Source: Narthecium ossifragum (lineage: Eukaryota; Streptophyta; Magnoliopsida; Dioscoreales; Nartheciaceae). From it: a stretch of DNA of 64,000 nt. The stretch covers positions 6,031,115 through 6,095,114 of the forward strand of contig OY986972.1 of assembly GCA_963920575.1 (NCBI GenBank), given 5' to 3'. The position numbers and the translations under genes were made by a program. Position 1 is the stretch's first letter. Each line of letters begins with the position of its first letter. Below, piece by piece: positions 35,201-46,540 of the stretch. The notes beneath the pieces were generated by a model. That model saw nothing but the letters and a program-made list of their open reading frames with translations, searched no databases and was not told the origin of the DNA.

Positions 35201-35267
35201 AGAATTGACTCGCATATATGGAGAAGGTGTTGTGTCCACATTAAAAAGTGTCAACAGTGATTCATGA
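20217..35267 (+). CDS. Group G bZIP transcription factor (GBF / EmBP-1-like), ten coding exons
   Basis: Exons: 20217-20348, 20506-20604, 20686-20760, 20839-21005, 21092-21140, 21755-21800, 21922-22139, 22343-22420, 34606-34731, 35199-35267. All are GT-AG with matching phases, giving 352 aa. The N-terminal Pro-rich GBF region has [34 protein letters not shown] and [17 protein letters not shown] Ser/Gly-rich middle and [11 protein letters not shown] follow. The basic region is exon 8 ([21 protein letters not shown]-x7-R present, residues 263-288). The zipper is exon 9 (289-330), with five Leu and one Ile in exact heptads. GBFs bind ACGT-core G-boxes as homo- or heterodimers in light and ABA responses. 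Length and motifs fit GBF1/EmBP-1 (~315-354 aa). Oddity: intron 8 is 12,185 bp because of transposon insertion. Reading into it adds a short tail ending at 22531, which would give a product without a zipper. Confidence 0.9.
22554..26878 (-). mobile_element. 4.3-kb ricesleeper-type hAT element in bZIP intron 8
   Basis: The ends are inverted: taggaatggcaatggggcggg at 22554 and, on the other strand, tagggatggcaatgggccgg ending at 26878. These match the TAGGGATGGCAATGGG ends common in plant hAT elements. A BED-type transposase pseudogene lies inside. The 8-bp flanks (tttacata / tttcctga) match at only five positions, so the target duplication is eroded or the insertion complex. Subterminal GGGCGGG / CCCCGCC clusters occur at both ends. 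Confidence 0.75.
23520..25733 (-). pseudogene. Zinc-finger BED / RICESLEEPER hAT transposase, broken
   Basis: Starting at an ATG at 25733, the frames show an acidic Ser-rich start and a BED zinc finger (CKYCKKSF .. [10 protein letters not shown]). The catalytic region follows ([76 protein letters not shown]), then the DUF4413-like segment and the dimerisation region ([30 protein letters not shown]). Damage: a frameshift in the A/T run near 25600, an intron- or indel-sized break near 24850-25030, a frameshift near 24665, a stop near 24410, and a 26-bp tandem duplication (23668-23693 / 23694-23719) that shifts the frame within the C-terminal hAT motif. Not functional. Confidence 0.85.
26879..30976. 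other. Rest of bZIP intron 8, left part: degraded repeats
   Basis: No gene was recognised. A ~65-bp direct repeat (27576-27640 and 27742-27805, sharing 'tgcaagagcaaagcactcg') is present, along with a (CT)n run near 28560 and a CT-rich exon-like stretch at 28740-28930 that has no recognised product. Confidence 0.35.
30977..31246. repeat. Near-perfect 73-bp inverted repeat with 49-nt loop, plus direct repeat of arm and loop
   Basis: The left arm 30977-31050 (starts aagagtatcatttaccacag) pairs with the right arm 31100-31172. The outermost ~44 bp are perfect and only a few mismatches or gaps occur nearer the loop. The inner arm and loop (31033-31104, 'gccatttgttgaataatt..') recur in direct orientation at 31175-31246. 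On the gene's sense strand this would form a long RNA hairpin inside intron 8 of the bZIP transcript. Confidence 0.85.
32985..33480. repeat. Degenerate tandem duplication (~245-bp unit) in bZIP intron 8
   Basis: 'caatctagattgaac' at about 32993 and 33240 begins two divergent copies that also share 'ctctgtcacattt', 'gaggtaattt' and a block 'gattgaggttgag..gcaaga' (33169 and 33431). Confidence 0.55.
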
Positions 35268-35356
35268 AGCATACTGCCAGTTGATGCTGTAGCCAACATC
35301 CACTCCGGGTGAATTTGAACCTTATATTTTGTGCACGCTGACGACATCTTAGCCTT

Positions 35357-35560
35357 TAACTTGTATGCTCTCGGTCCGTGCTTTTAACTTGCCCTTTTCC
35401 TTAGCATATGTAGCCTTTAACTCATATGTTCTCAGTGGGTGTTTTTAACTTGCCCTTTTCCTTAGCATATGTAGCCTTTAACTCATATGTTCTCAGTGGG
35501 TGTTTTTAACTTGCCCTTTTCCTTAGAATATGTAGTCTTTAACTTTTGTCCTAGTGAGAT
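35357..35560 (+). repeat. Three-copy 61-bp tandem repeat in the bZIP 3' UTR region
   Basis: Copies begin with 'catatgtagcctttaactc' near 35405 and 35466, with a partial leading copy and a diverged third (aatatgtagtc, 35525). Copies 1 and 2 are essentially identical. The array starts ~90 bp after the stop codon and is probably transcribed. Confidence 0.8.
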
Positions 35561-35569
35561 GACCCCTTT

Positions 35570-36830
35570 TTGAAGTTCTGGGATTGGTGCTACAGGTTAT
35601 GGCTTCATTTCTCTTTTGCATTTACTTCGACACGCAATAGTCTTTAACTTAATGTTCTCAACTTGCTTTCTTCTATCTGATTCCAAATCTCATGAAGATA
35701 ATCTGAGTATTGGTAGCTGCAGCCTTTTGCAAAGTTGCAAAGGTTTGTGTTGGAGAATACTACTGCACCAGCCATGGGTGTTTGGTGAAGAATACTGCAC
35801 TCTTGCTGCAACTACACCTCGCTGTTACATTTAATCAAACACCAAGATTTGAATGTGACAAAACATTGAAGCCACTCAGTGACTCAAACTCAGCGTCGAT
35901 CTTGTTCTTCACTAGAGCATGGAGCGCATTGTCATTGATCTACATTTTGCTCGTGACCATGCAAACAAAAGGTTTGCTCAAAGTCAAGCATATGAGCACT
36001 CACGATTAGTGGCTGATATCTTTTAAAGATTCTTAACTAAACCGGTCTCCTGGATGAATCCTCCAATCTTGCAGCAAATGACAAGGAGGCAAAGATCTTG
36101 ACACCAGAAGAAATATTAAAGCGGGCAGACAGGGATTAATCATATTGCCAAGGCATCAAGATTCCACAATGGGATCCCCATTGAAATTCCTACCTTCATT
36201 CAGATAGTACTGCAATTGATAGAATGAAAATAGTGAAGAAAATCAAACCTCTATTTATATATAATAATAAAAAACTCCAGATCAAGCACTCTATAGTCTA
36301 TACTGTAGATAATACACTACAGATCAAGCACTCTATAGTGATCGTAACACGCAGGGCTTTCTCGTCTCCATTCTGGATTGTACACCACTGTAACAAGTCA
36401 ATTTCCTTTCAATAATTTTCCATGTTTTGTCGAAGTATATAGCAATGACACTTTGACGCAATAGAGCTCTGATTTATTATAAACATGAAATGCTACAAGT
36501 AATTATTTGTTAATCACCTGACCAGCAAATATTAATACTAACATGGACAAACCGGCCCTCGAATTACCCCAAACCCAAACCTACAAAGTATCCTTATTAA
36601 TCTCGACATCGTAACACTCATGAGAAAATACAAAGCGAAGACAAAAGGTACACTGACCAACAAGCTGTCACTAAATAGAAAGTGCAATGGGCAATCTATA
36701 TAGAAGGTAGAATTCTGGATACATGTTGACTTGTAACTTTGACACCAAGAAAAGCAGAAGTGATGCATCATTATGTCGACTTTTTTATGTACACTAAAAC
36801 ATGCAGGGAAATAAAATAGTGAATGCCAAA
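35570..36830. other. Convergent intergenic region between bZIP and PP2C genes
   Basis: It includes open frames (for example 35710-36009) with no recognised family and no splice support. The 3' UTRs of the two convergent genes probably occupy part of it. AT-rich duplication 'cagatcaagcactctatagt' occurs at 36279 and 36320. Confidence 0.35.
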
Positions 36831-39800
36831 TCAAGAACTTGATGCAGAGATATAGGAGACAACAACGGTAATGTCATCCAGCTTGCCTCCATAATATCGA
36901 TAGCCAGCATCCTGAGCAGCAGTTGAGAAGGGTGTTTGCCTGTTCTTATCTAATGCTCGTTGGCGTGCAAGTGCAGCAACCTTCTGAGCAGTCACTTGGG
37001 GCCCCAGGCCAGCTCTGATGGCATGGACAACAACAGCAGTGACTTCGCTGTTGTATAAGTTATCAAAAAGTCCGTCAGTTCCTGCAATTACGACATCCCC
37101 AGATGCTACAGGAAAGGTAAACACCTGCGAAGATCCAAATGAAATGATTATTTCCACATTCAAGTGCAGGATCCATAACTTCCACATCTCATCATAGTAA
37201 GCAAAATTTTAATATGAAAAAACTCCCAGGATATCCGGAGAATAACATAAAATAGATACTTAATCCATAGGATTAAGTATCCAAATCCAGTTTCAGCAGA
37301 TTAAGCTTGGATTCTGTCCAGTTAAATTTTAATAAGATCAATCAAGAGTTGAATAACAAAATCAGACAATAGAAAATAAGAAAAATAAGATCAATAAAAC
37401 CTCCAGACAATAATATAGCGATGTTAAAAAAAAATCCTGAAAAGAAGAAAACCTGTATGGCTGTATCACAGTTTTCTATTTTTTTGCTTATATTTTGCAT
37501 TTTGAGTTAAATTTATCATTTGCTCTGAATCCTATTAAAGGTAATAATTCACAGCCCACAACAATGCCATAATTACAATACTATTCACATGTCATTGTCC
37601 CACATGAGAAGATACAGTTTATTACTTTTAGCTGAAGATATGTCCATCTAAAACCAGATTTAGCCAATTACTCAGACTAAATGAAGGAAAAAAAAGAAGA
37701 ATTCATGTGAATTGCATAACAATTATGACACAAGTCTTGCATCCATTCCTTAACCAATCATACCACTACACCAAGAAATCTTACAAAGTTAGGCTAATCC
37801 ACCTAAGAAGTAACCTTAACTATAGCAATTTCAAATTTCCCCAAGCATTTAATTTAATGGTAATCAATTAAAATGCTCAACATGGGCTTTACCTGAGTAT
37901 GGAGAGTCAACAACATGATTTCTTCATTGACTGATCATTAATCATCTTATAAATGTAATAACATCTATCTTGAATATAATGAAGGAAGGCATTAAAGTTG
38001 TGAAGGATGAAGCTCCCACTAAGATGACAAAAGAACAGGCAACCAACTTTCCAATCCAGATAATGCAATTGTGTGGGTTCGATGGCTGGGGCAAGAACCT
38101 AACTCAAGGCCCTCACTTTGTTTGGAAGCATAACTCACTTAAGTTGCAAGGGATTCCAATTTCACTTCTGGAATGCTCATGGAGAGTTGTAATATTAATA
38201 CATTCACAAAAAAGGGAATCAGACTTGCACTAGAATGGCATAAACAAGATCCAGAATTCGCGATTTGATTCTATTTTCTCAAGAACATGTATGTACCTGA
38301 GGTACCAAAAATGACAAGAATGGACTGACCTGAGCAGCACTAGGGAGGTCACTGCCATTGCCGCTCTCAAGTTGGAAAGTGAAATTAAAACCGTGTTGCT
38401 GTACAGGCGACCTAAAGATGGTGCACCCATCCCTAACCACTATGAAGCCACTATCCCCTAAATTGACAGCATGAATGCCCTGCAATTGAAAGGAAACATA
38501 AGCCAATTACGAACATACAGAAATTTAGCACATAGTAGGGAATTTTATGCAACATGTGCACAGTCACATGTATTTTTTTTCTGACTAAGTAAAAAATGGA
38601 GAGCATTTCTCGATTTGTACGTGTCATCCATGTGCAGGGTCATGCTCATCTACTCTTTACCGTTCCAATTTAATCGGATGCCTCCATATAGACAAATATC
38701 ATAAATAGTGACAAGTTTATACATGCTCATAATGAGTTTCCAGGACACAAATTATGCACGCAAAGAGAGCAACTGTAAGGCACAGACTTGTCAAAAAAGA
38801 CAATATGATATGCGGGCATCTTAATTGCAAATGATTGTGCTACCTTCAATAAATCTTGATGGATAGAATATGAAATATATGTCCTCTAGAAGAATAAAGA
38901 CTACTTGTAGGACTACTCACTAGGGAAGGTTAAAAGCTGCTGTCCAGAATTTACAGCAGCAGAAAATGAGCAAAAGAACAGGTGGCTAGTTTGGGCAAAC
39001 TTGTCAGTTCTAAAGTGAAATACATCGAAGTTGACACGCTCTGTATGTCGTGCTACAAGCTAACCAACTGAAACGAGATATGAATAATCGAAGTTGACTT
39101 TTCACACTACCATACCAGCCACCATCTATGATGCTAAGCCTGGAAGAGTGCAAACAAAAGCACAAACATAGAGAATATACAGACCTGCTCTGTAAGAGCA
39201 ATTATACACGCTGTTGAAGATCCCCTGGCTTTGGTGCTCGAGTAAGCTTTTTCCAAAACTCTTGCAGGATCAATGGAACCCTTTGGTTCATCTCCAATGG
39301 CATTAACTGAATGAGACATGAGTTCTCTAGCGTACTCGCCTGAATCGACTCCAAGGTCTGCCCAGCCACCAACACCATCTGCAACACCAATTGCTTGCTC
39401 ATCAATGCATATAAAATGAGCATCCTCCCCACCAGTTTCCTCCTTATCTGGGTGCGGTAGGTAGCACGATCCAGAGAGCAGTTTCAAGGTTCTGTCACCC
39501 AGTAACTTCCTGGAAATAAAACCCAGACAGCTGAAACAACTTCTACTTAACCACAAAAAAACATCAAGCACATGCTGGGACAACAATTAGCATCTTCTCA
39601 TCACAAAAGATAAAACTATCACTCACCAAAATGATACTACAGACAAGATTAGCCATATACATCAAGTTTCAGTTTAAGTATAATTTCACCATTAGAACCA
39701 GGTTACCTTCTTAGAAAGAAAAGTTATGAGATGTAGATAAAGGAGCTAAAGCAACTTAGCAAAGAANNNNNNNNNNNNNNNNNNNNNNNNNNNNNNNNNN

Positions 39801-40735
39801 NNNNNNNNNNNNNNNNNNNNNNNNNNNNNNNNNNNNNNNNNNNNNNNNNNNNNNNNNNNNNNNNNNNNNNNNNNNNNNNNNNNNNNNNNNNNNNNNNNNN
39901 NNNNNNNNNNNNNNNNNNNNNNNNNNNNNNNNNNNNNNNNNNNNNNNNNNNNNNNNNNNNNNNNNNAAAGGAGATCACCACACAAAGGAAACTGGGCATC
40001 AAGAACATACTGCTCAGAAGAAACTGCAGAATTGTCAGGTTGCTCTTCCTGTGTTGTACCATCAAAAGATACATCAGGAGCGGGCCCTGCAGAATATGGT
40101 GATGTACATGATGTCTGAAAATCCATGATCTCTGGCTCACTCAAAGGATTGGAATTCCCAATCTTGCCAGTTGCATTGGACCAAAACCACCTGTAGACCA
40201 TTTTCCTTCCCCAAGGCTCCTGATTCCTCAAGCTCCCGCCAATTCTTCTGCAATGATCTAGACCCTTGTAGTTATAACAAAGTTGGGACCGTGTCATAAC
40301 ATTACCTGTACATCCACTGCTCCTACTCAAACGATCCAAATTACAGGCAAAGACATCTGCTCTGCCTGACAAGTAGTTTACAGCAGACATTATGTTCCTC
40401 TGGAAGAAACTGTAGGGACTCTTCAGGTTGGATTCAGAAGGCAGAACCTCAATGTGATATAAACAAGATTGGCAAGAAGGGCCAATCACGGAAGGAACCA
40501 AGAAGGGCCGGGAGAGCGTCTGGCCAACAGAGCGCACAGCCTGAGTATCAAACTTATGAAAATCCCTCACAAGGCTAGCCGCAGAACGTGGGAATAGATG
40601 ACTACTGCTGAAAGCAGAGAATGACTGTGAAAGAGGGAACCAGGTATTTCCGAAAAACAAGCTCCGGCCTCGTCCCAGCAGGAACTCAGATGATGTCTGT
40701 AGCCCCTTCTTCCTCGGAAAGTATGTAGCTGGCAT
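36831..40735 (-). CDS. PTC7-like protein phosphatase 2C (PP2C 55-like); first exon interrupted by assembly gap
   Basis: Exons on the minus strand: exon 1 from ATG 40735 to the N-gap (readable 39967-40735), then 39185-39509, 38330-38479 and 36831-37124 (stop 36831-36833). The N-terminus is Ser/Arg-rich (MPATYFPRKKGLQ, SFSAFSSSHLFPRSAASL), consistent with an organellar targeting peptide. The PP2C core reads LKLLSGSCYLPHPDKEETGG / EDAHFI, ADGVGGWADLGVDSGEYA, GSSTACI, AVNLGDSGFIVVRDG, VASGDVVIAGTDGLFDNLY and KLDDITVVV. The metal-coordinating Asp residues (ED, DG, GTDG, DD) are all present, so the enzyme is probably an active Mn/Mg-dependent Ser/Thr phosphatase. The architecture (long variable N-terminus, compact PP2C domain) matches plant PTC7 homologues such as At4g16580. 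The 3' end of exon 1 and its donor are hidden in the gap. The gene converges with the bZIP gene. Confidence 0.88.
39767..39966. other. Assembly gap (200 N)
   Basis: A run of exactly 200 N. It removes the end of PP2C exon 1 and the start of the following intron. The round number suggests a placeholder length. Confidence 0.98.
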
Positions 40736-42971
40736 CTTACTCTCGAGCGCAATGACAAATTACTCTCGTAACCAGAGACCAAACCTGGGAGGGAAATTGA
40801 ATGGGATATCTCATAACGCTTGATACATCCACTCTAGGTTATTGCCCTTTGTTTGGCGATTGATGGAGATCCAAATCCTGGTAAAGATCAACAAAGGCAC
40901 AATAAAAATCTACATAATTAAATTCATAAGTGATAGATTTAGAAAGACTGGCAACAAACTATCTAACTCAAGAAACAAAAGATTCGCTAGAGATTAAAGA
41001 TCCATTCTACTTCAAGGTACACAAAAACATAATTTTTCAACGAAATAAGTTTTATATGTACGTTTTGATTCCTTCCAAGCCAAAATCTTTGATAACAACA
41101 TAGGAAACCACCAAAGAATCGAGACACGATTATTCACGAAAAGAGAGCCATTCAAATCAACAAAACCAAGGCACGATTATTCACGAAAAGAGAGCCATTC
41201 AAATTGATTGGAAGAAAAAGGCGGCAACCCACCCGGAAAACCACCAAGAACACCCAGGAATCGCAATCACCTCCGCTGACCTAAGCCACGAAGATCAAAA
41301 GCAACTCCCCAAACGTTGGCTTTGGATTATCCTTGGATCCGTTTGGATGAGAGAAAGTGGTGGTCTTCCCGCTGCTGGACCAAGGGTTCCGCTGGAGATT
41401 AGGATTCCGATTATATTGGAGATGGGCTTTGGGGGAAGCCGAGAGAAGGCGGCGGCGGAGGTGGCTTGGAGGGGGGACGAAAACCCTAGATTAGATTACA
41501 TTAGATTAGATTCCAAATAGGAGAGGAGACGAATAGTCTTTTACTGTGGTGGGGCCTCTTCGAGGCAATCTAGCGAAGTTTACGAATTAGTCCTTATAAT
41601 ATAAGAGAGTCCTTTTACAAATTAGCCCACCATACGTAAGCTTTTGACTTTTGTCGCGATTTTTACGTGCTGGTCCCTGTTAAAGAGTCATATTACTTAT
41701 CTTTTTCTCCGACGGTTGATAAGCTTTTGTCGAGATTTTTACGAGTCATATCTGATCTAATTTATCTGATCTATCTAATTTAATTTAACTTTATATATTA
41801 CATGATTTTCTATATCGGACGGTCTACAAAAACCTCTAGTGTTTTTATCTAAGGGGGGAGGAGACGGACACGTGGGAGGCTGTCAAGCGATTCTTAAGAA
41901 TATGACTGGAGATCATACACGATTACGGTTTCAAATATAAATGAACGAACACATCCCTCGACTCTTTGGTCGCTTCCAACCCTCCTTTCTTATATTCTTA
42001 GTCTAAAACGCATGCTTATCGTCTCAGGGCCTTCTTTCTAGCCTAATTCAATATTGCTGGGGACTAGTATTCTTGATCCGACTTAGAATCAATCTCCTTG
42101 AATTCATGTTTGTGGAACTTCCAAGTGTGGGAATGGGTCACAAAATGTGGAATAATAGAACTAGAAAAGAAAGGGTATTATGACTAGATTTGTTTATGAA
42201 ATTAACCTCATGTATTGCTCGGTCATTTGATTGTGAAGAATATAGTGCTTTCTCAATTAATTTCAAAGTGAATATTCAGTTTGAATTGCTTGCTTTTGTT
42301 CGGTGCATGAGAGATTGTGAGAGCCGTGCACATATAACATTTTCTCTCTTCCTTTTTTCATTTTCAAAATCAAATACATATTTGATTAAAATAAATATTC
42401 CAAGGGGTTCATAGAGTAACAAGGAAGAAAGACCATCTAATTTACACAGGGATACGTTAGTTTAGAGAGAGAGAGAGTCCGTGTGTGAGTGAAAGAGAGA
42501 GAGGGAATAGTGGAGATGAGTGGTTACCCGTGTCATGTCCAAATAGACCTTCAAAAACCAGTATATAAAATTTCTTATAGTTATATATATTTTGGTACCT
42601 TCGGTTCAATCTTGTTCACGGAGATTTGAAGCCCAAAAAAGCCATGAATTTTATAGATGAAAGATAATGTTTCTCTCTTGTTTGTTCTTAACACGTCGGT
42701 TTGTTATGGTTATAAAAAAAAATTAATGGCGACAAATTACAAAGATCAGTATTACCGAAGTAACATATAGGAGGTCAACAGAAAGAGAAGATGACATACA
42801 ATAATTAATACATTTGACATAAGAATAATTTTTTAAGTTGTAAAACATGACTTTGTTTGCTCCGAAAGTAACATTTAACATATAACAATCTTAAGTTGTT
42901 AAAATAAACTTTTGTTTGTTTAAAGAGATAAAAGAAATAGTTAATTGGTGATAACACTAGTTTAGTCAATA
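40736..42971. other. PP2C 5' leader and promoter side, then AT-rich intergenic DNA
   Basis: GC-rich leader-like sequence occurs at 41220-41480 (minus strand), so the transcription start is probably near 41480-41520 with a leader intron to about 40780. A 33-bp direct repeat, starting cacgattattcacgaaaaga, occurs at 41126-41158 and 41172-41204. From 41590 to 42970 nothing was recognised apart from (GA)n near 42463-42503. Confidence 0.4.
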
Positions 42972-45900
42972 TTTTTGTTAAAAACCCCATTTCATGTCTT
43001 TTTAAAATTAGAACCCCATTTGACATGTTTATATGGCTGGTGTAATTAAGAAAAGACTAAAATACCCCTATAGCTAAATGTAATTAAAATAAGACTAAAA
43101 TGGCATGGTGGTGGTGATGGTGATGACGGCAGCGATGGCGAACGACGCGATAGATGATCGCCGGAGTTGGGATCCGGTGATCCAGCGCGTCCCTCGCGGC
43201 CACCCAACCTCCGTTCACCGTCGCGAAAGTCACCATCGCCGCTCCAACCACCTGCGGAGCTTCCCGTGGACGGACTCCAACCGTCTCCAACCCCCCCCCC
43301 CCCCCTCCCCCCTCGTCACGACGCCGTCCACCCCCTCCGCTGCCCTCCATCTCCGACGAAACCCCCAGCCCGAGCTCCTCCTCTCACAGATCTGGCGCCA
43401 CTCCATACCGCCGCCACCACTCCATACCGCCGCCTCCGGCCACCCCGTACCCATCCGGTCCCAGATCCGGCAGCTTGGAGGTGTGGGGTGGCCGGATCCG
43501 TACATGACGGCTAGGTGCGAGGGGAGTGGAGTGGCGATCTTAGAGAGCATGCTCTCGAGCCAGGTGGATAGCTCGGAGTGGTTTTAGTGGACGAAGTCGG
43601 CGGCGAGGGACAAGATTAGAGGGGATCGCCGGAGATGGTGGCTGTCCAGAGGTGGTGCTCGTTGATGGTGGCTGGTGGGATCCGATCAATGATGTGAGAG
43701 GGGGAGCTCGGGGCGGTGTTGGGATCCGATCGGTAGGAGGTCGACGTCGGCTTCCGACGAGGATGGAAGCTAGGGATGGGGTCCGCGAGGCTCGGGGTCC
43801 CTGCGGAGCCGTGCCGTTCTCGTCGATGACGAGACTTGGCCGACGACGAGATCTGGGAGAAGCGTGGAGGGTTGGTGCTTGTCGGAGTCCGATGAAGAGA
43901 TCACGGGGTGGCGATGGTTCGGAGCCGTGCCGTTCTCGTCGATCGGCACCGGAGCGGAGTCGGTCGTCGCTGGAGAGGAAAAGAGGAGAAAAGGGGTCGC
44001 TGATCTTAATAAATAGAGAAAAGTGGTAAAAAAAATACGGGAAAATATGTAAAAAGATAAAGAAAATCATAGAAGAAAAGTTGAGGTGACTGAAGAGACT
44101 CTGTTGAGAATTTCAGTCAATTAAGTTGTAATTTAAAAAGTTAAAAAGATAAAAATGCATGAAAGATGAAAATGCATTTAAAATGATGAAAACGAATTTT
44201 AAAAATGAAAATGCATTTAAAACATAAAAATGGAGTTAAAAAAACAAAAATAAAGTTGAAAAGCTGAAAATACATTAGAAAGATGAAAATGAATTTCGAA
44301 AGATGAAAATGAATTTAAAAAGATGAAAATTCAAGAAAGATGAAAATGAATTTAGAAAAATAAAAATGAATTTAGAAAGATGAGAATAGAGTTAAAATGA
44401 TAAAAATAAAGTTAAAAAACAAGAAAATAGATTTAAAATGATGAAAATAGACTTAAAAAGATGAAAATGTATGAAAGATGAAAATGAATTCATAAAGACG
44501 AAAATGAATTCATAAAGATGAAAATGAATTCAGAAAGATGAAAATAAATTTAAAAAGATGAAAATGAATTCAGAAAGATGAAAATGATTTTAAAAAGATG
44601 AAAATGAATTCAGAAAGATGAAAATGAATTTAAAAAGATGAAAATGCAAGAAAGAAGAAAATGAATTTAAAAAGATGAAAATGAATTTAAAAAGATGAAA
44701 ATGAAGTTAAAAAGATGAAAATGAATTTAAAAAGATGAAAATGAATTTAGAAAGATGAAAATGAATTTAGAAAGATGAAAATGAATGTAGAAAGATGAGA
44801 ATAGAGTTAAAATGATAAAAATAAAGTTAAAAAGGATGAAAATAGATTAAAAATGATGAAAATAGACTTAAAAAGATGAAAATGTATGAAAGATGAAAAT
44901 GAATTCATAAAGATGAAAATGAATTCAGAAAGATGAAAATGAATTTAAAAAGATGAAAATGAATTCAGAAAGATGAAAATGAATTTAAAAAGATGAAAAT
45001 GAATTCAGAAAGATGAAAATGATTTTAAAAAGATGAAAATGAATTCAGAAAGATGAAAATGATTTTTAAAAGATGAAAATGAATTCAGAAAGAAGAAAAT
45101 GATTTTAAAAAGATGAAAATGAATTCAGAAAGATGAAAATGAATTTAGAAAGATGAAAATGAACGTAGAAAGATGAAAATGTAAGAAAAATGAAAATGAA
45201 TTTTGAAAGATGAAAATGCATTTAGAAAGATAAAAACGCAGGAAAAATGGATTTAGAAAGATGAAAATAGAGTTAAAAATATGAAAATACATTTAAAAAG
45301 ATAAAAATTGATTTAGAAAGATGAAAATGAATTTAGAAAGATGAAAATGCACGAAAGATGAAAATGGGTTTAGAAAGATGAAAATGCTTTTGAACTCGAT
45401 CGGATGGTAAATTAGGCTAAGGCTTTAGAAATTGTTAGGTTTAAAGAAGATTGGGCTGGAATTTGCTCAAAGATTTGGCTGATTGGATCAAGTGGCCTCA
45501 GATTAAGCTGATTGGGTCAGATAGAACCAGACCTCATTGGATCAAGAGGACTTGGTTCAGCCGGCTCGATCAAATGGCTGAGAGTTGCCAGAGTACGATT
45601 GGTGGCAAGGAAACATCGCCGGAGGTCGAGACCAACATAGGAGGGGTCGCCTGAGCCTCGGGGTTCGATCCACCGGGGCGGATCTCCGGTGCTGTAGCAG
45701 TAGGAGGTGAATCTGAGAGGTCTGTGGCGGTGTGCTTGAGGGGATGAATACGACGGCGAGGGAGGCGGCTTGGGCGACAACTGGAGGTGGGATCTCACCG
45801 GGAGTGCGCCGGAGAAGGGTCATGGGGCGACGACAGGGTCGGATCTGAGGGGGTTCCGAACTAGGGAGGATTAGGGGCGGTGATTTAGGAGGGGCGGCGC

Positions 45901-46540
45901 CGAGTCCGACGAGGTGGGGCTGGGGTTGCGGGCGATCGGGGAGGTCGCCGGGGATGGAGGGATCGTTGACGATGCCGGGCGAGGTCGGAGCGGCCATTGA
46001 GGTGGGTTCAGGGTCGAGTGGCTCGCGGGGGTGGAGGAAGAAGGTGGGTTTCAATGGATGCTTGGTCGGAGTTAATGGAGGTTGTGGACGGCGATGGAGC
46101 TCGTGGACGAGGTTGGGTGGGCTTTGGGAATGGCGTCGGCCGTCGTTGGACGGAGCGGTGCCGTCGGGAGCCGTTGGATCTGGGGGGGAACGGACAAGAT
46201 GGAGGTTGCGGCGAGGCCAGAGCCGCGTGGTGGTGGTGTCGGGTCAGGCGTGGGATCTCATCGAAAGTATGCCGGGGGAGGAGACGCGGGGTCACGGTGC
46301 TTGGATCCGAGGTCGGGAAGGTTGCTGCCGCAGAGGAGATCGCCGGGGAAGGGGGTGGTCGCCGGAGTGGGTGGGCGGCGGAGAAGGTGAGGGTTGTCTC
46401 GCCGGGGGAGAGAGAGGAGAGATGAGAGAGAAAATGCTGGAATAAAAAACATATAAAATAAAGGTAAGGGTATTATTGTCATTGTTATGTGTTTTTGGGT
46501 TATTCATATGAAAGCAGTGAAGGTGGGGTTTTTAGCAAGA
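42972..46540. mobile_element. Putative non-autonomous element: GC-rich arms around an AT-rich minisatellite
   Basis: ttgttaaaaacccca at 42976 and, inverted, ttgctaaaaacccca ending near 46540 suggest short terminal inverted repeats, with 'actaaaataccccta'-like text just inside each end. The left arm (43105-43990) and right arm (45560-46430) are GC-rich and full of ggatccg / gccgg / tcgccgg motifs. They generate many long overlapping open frames on both strands, none with a recognised domain. A 15-base C run lies at 43291-43305. No transposase is present. The boundary and class are uncertain. Confidence 0.35.
44110..45395. repeat. 20-bp AT-rich minisatellite (agatgaaaatgaattYaRaa)
   Basis: About 60 degenerate copies of a 20-bp unit span ~1.3 kb. 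Variants alternate 'aatttaaaa' and 'aattcagaa', making higher-order blocks: the segment 44395-44640 recurs with changes at 44800-45060. The flanking copies are more diverged than the centre, as expected of unequal exchange. Each unit has two A-tracts about half a unit (~10 bp) apart. Confidence 0.95.

Noticed and set aside
35616..36009. Frames of 72 and 99 residues after the bZIP gene
   Set aside because: No family recognised, no clear splice partners; probably 3' UTR or intergenic.
43105..44070. Long GC-rich frames, up to 176 residues, on both strands
   Set aside because: All six frames are open because of composition; Pro/Arg/Ser-rich without domains.
45557..46445. Long GC-rich frames, up to 165 residues, on both strands
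   Set aside because: Same compositional artefact in the right arm of the putative element.
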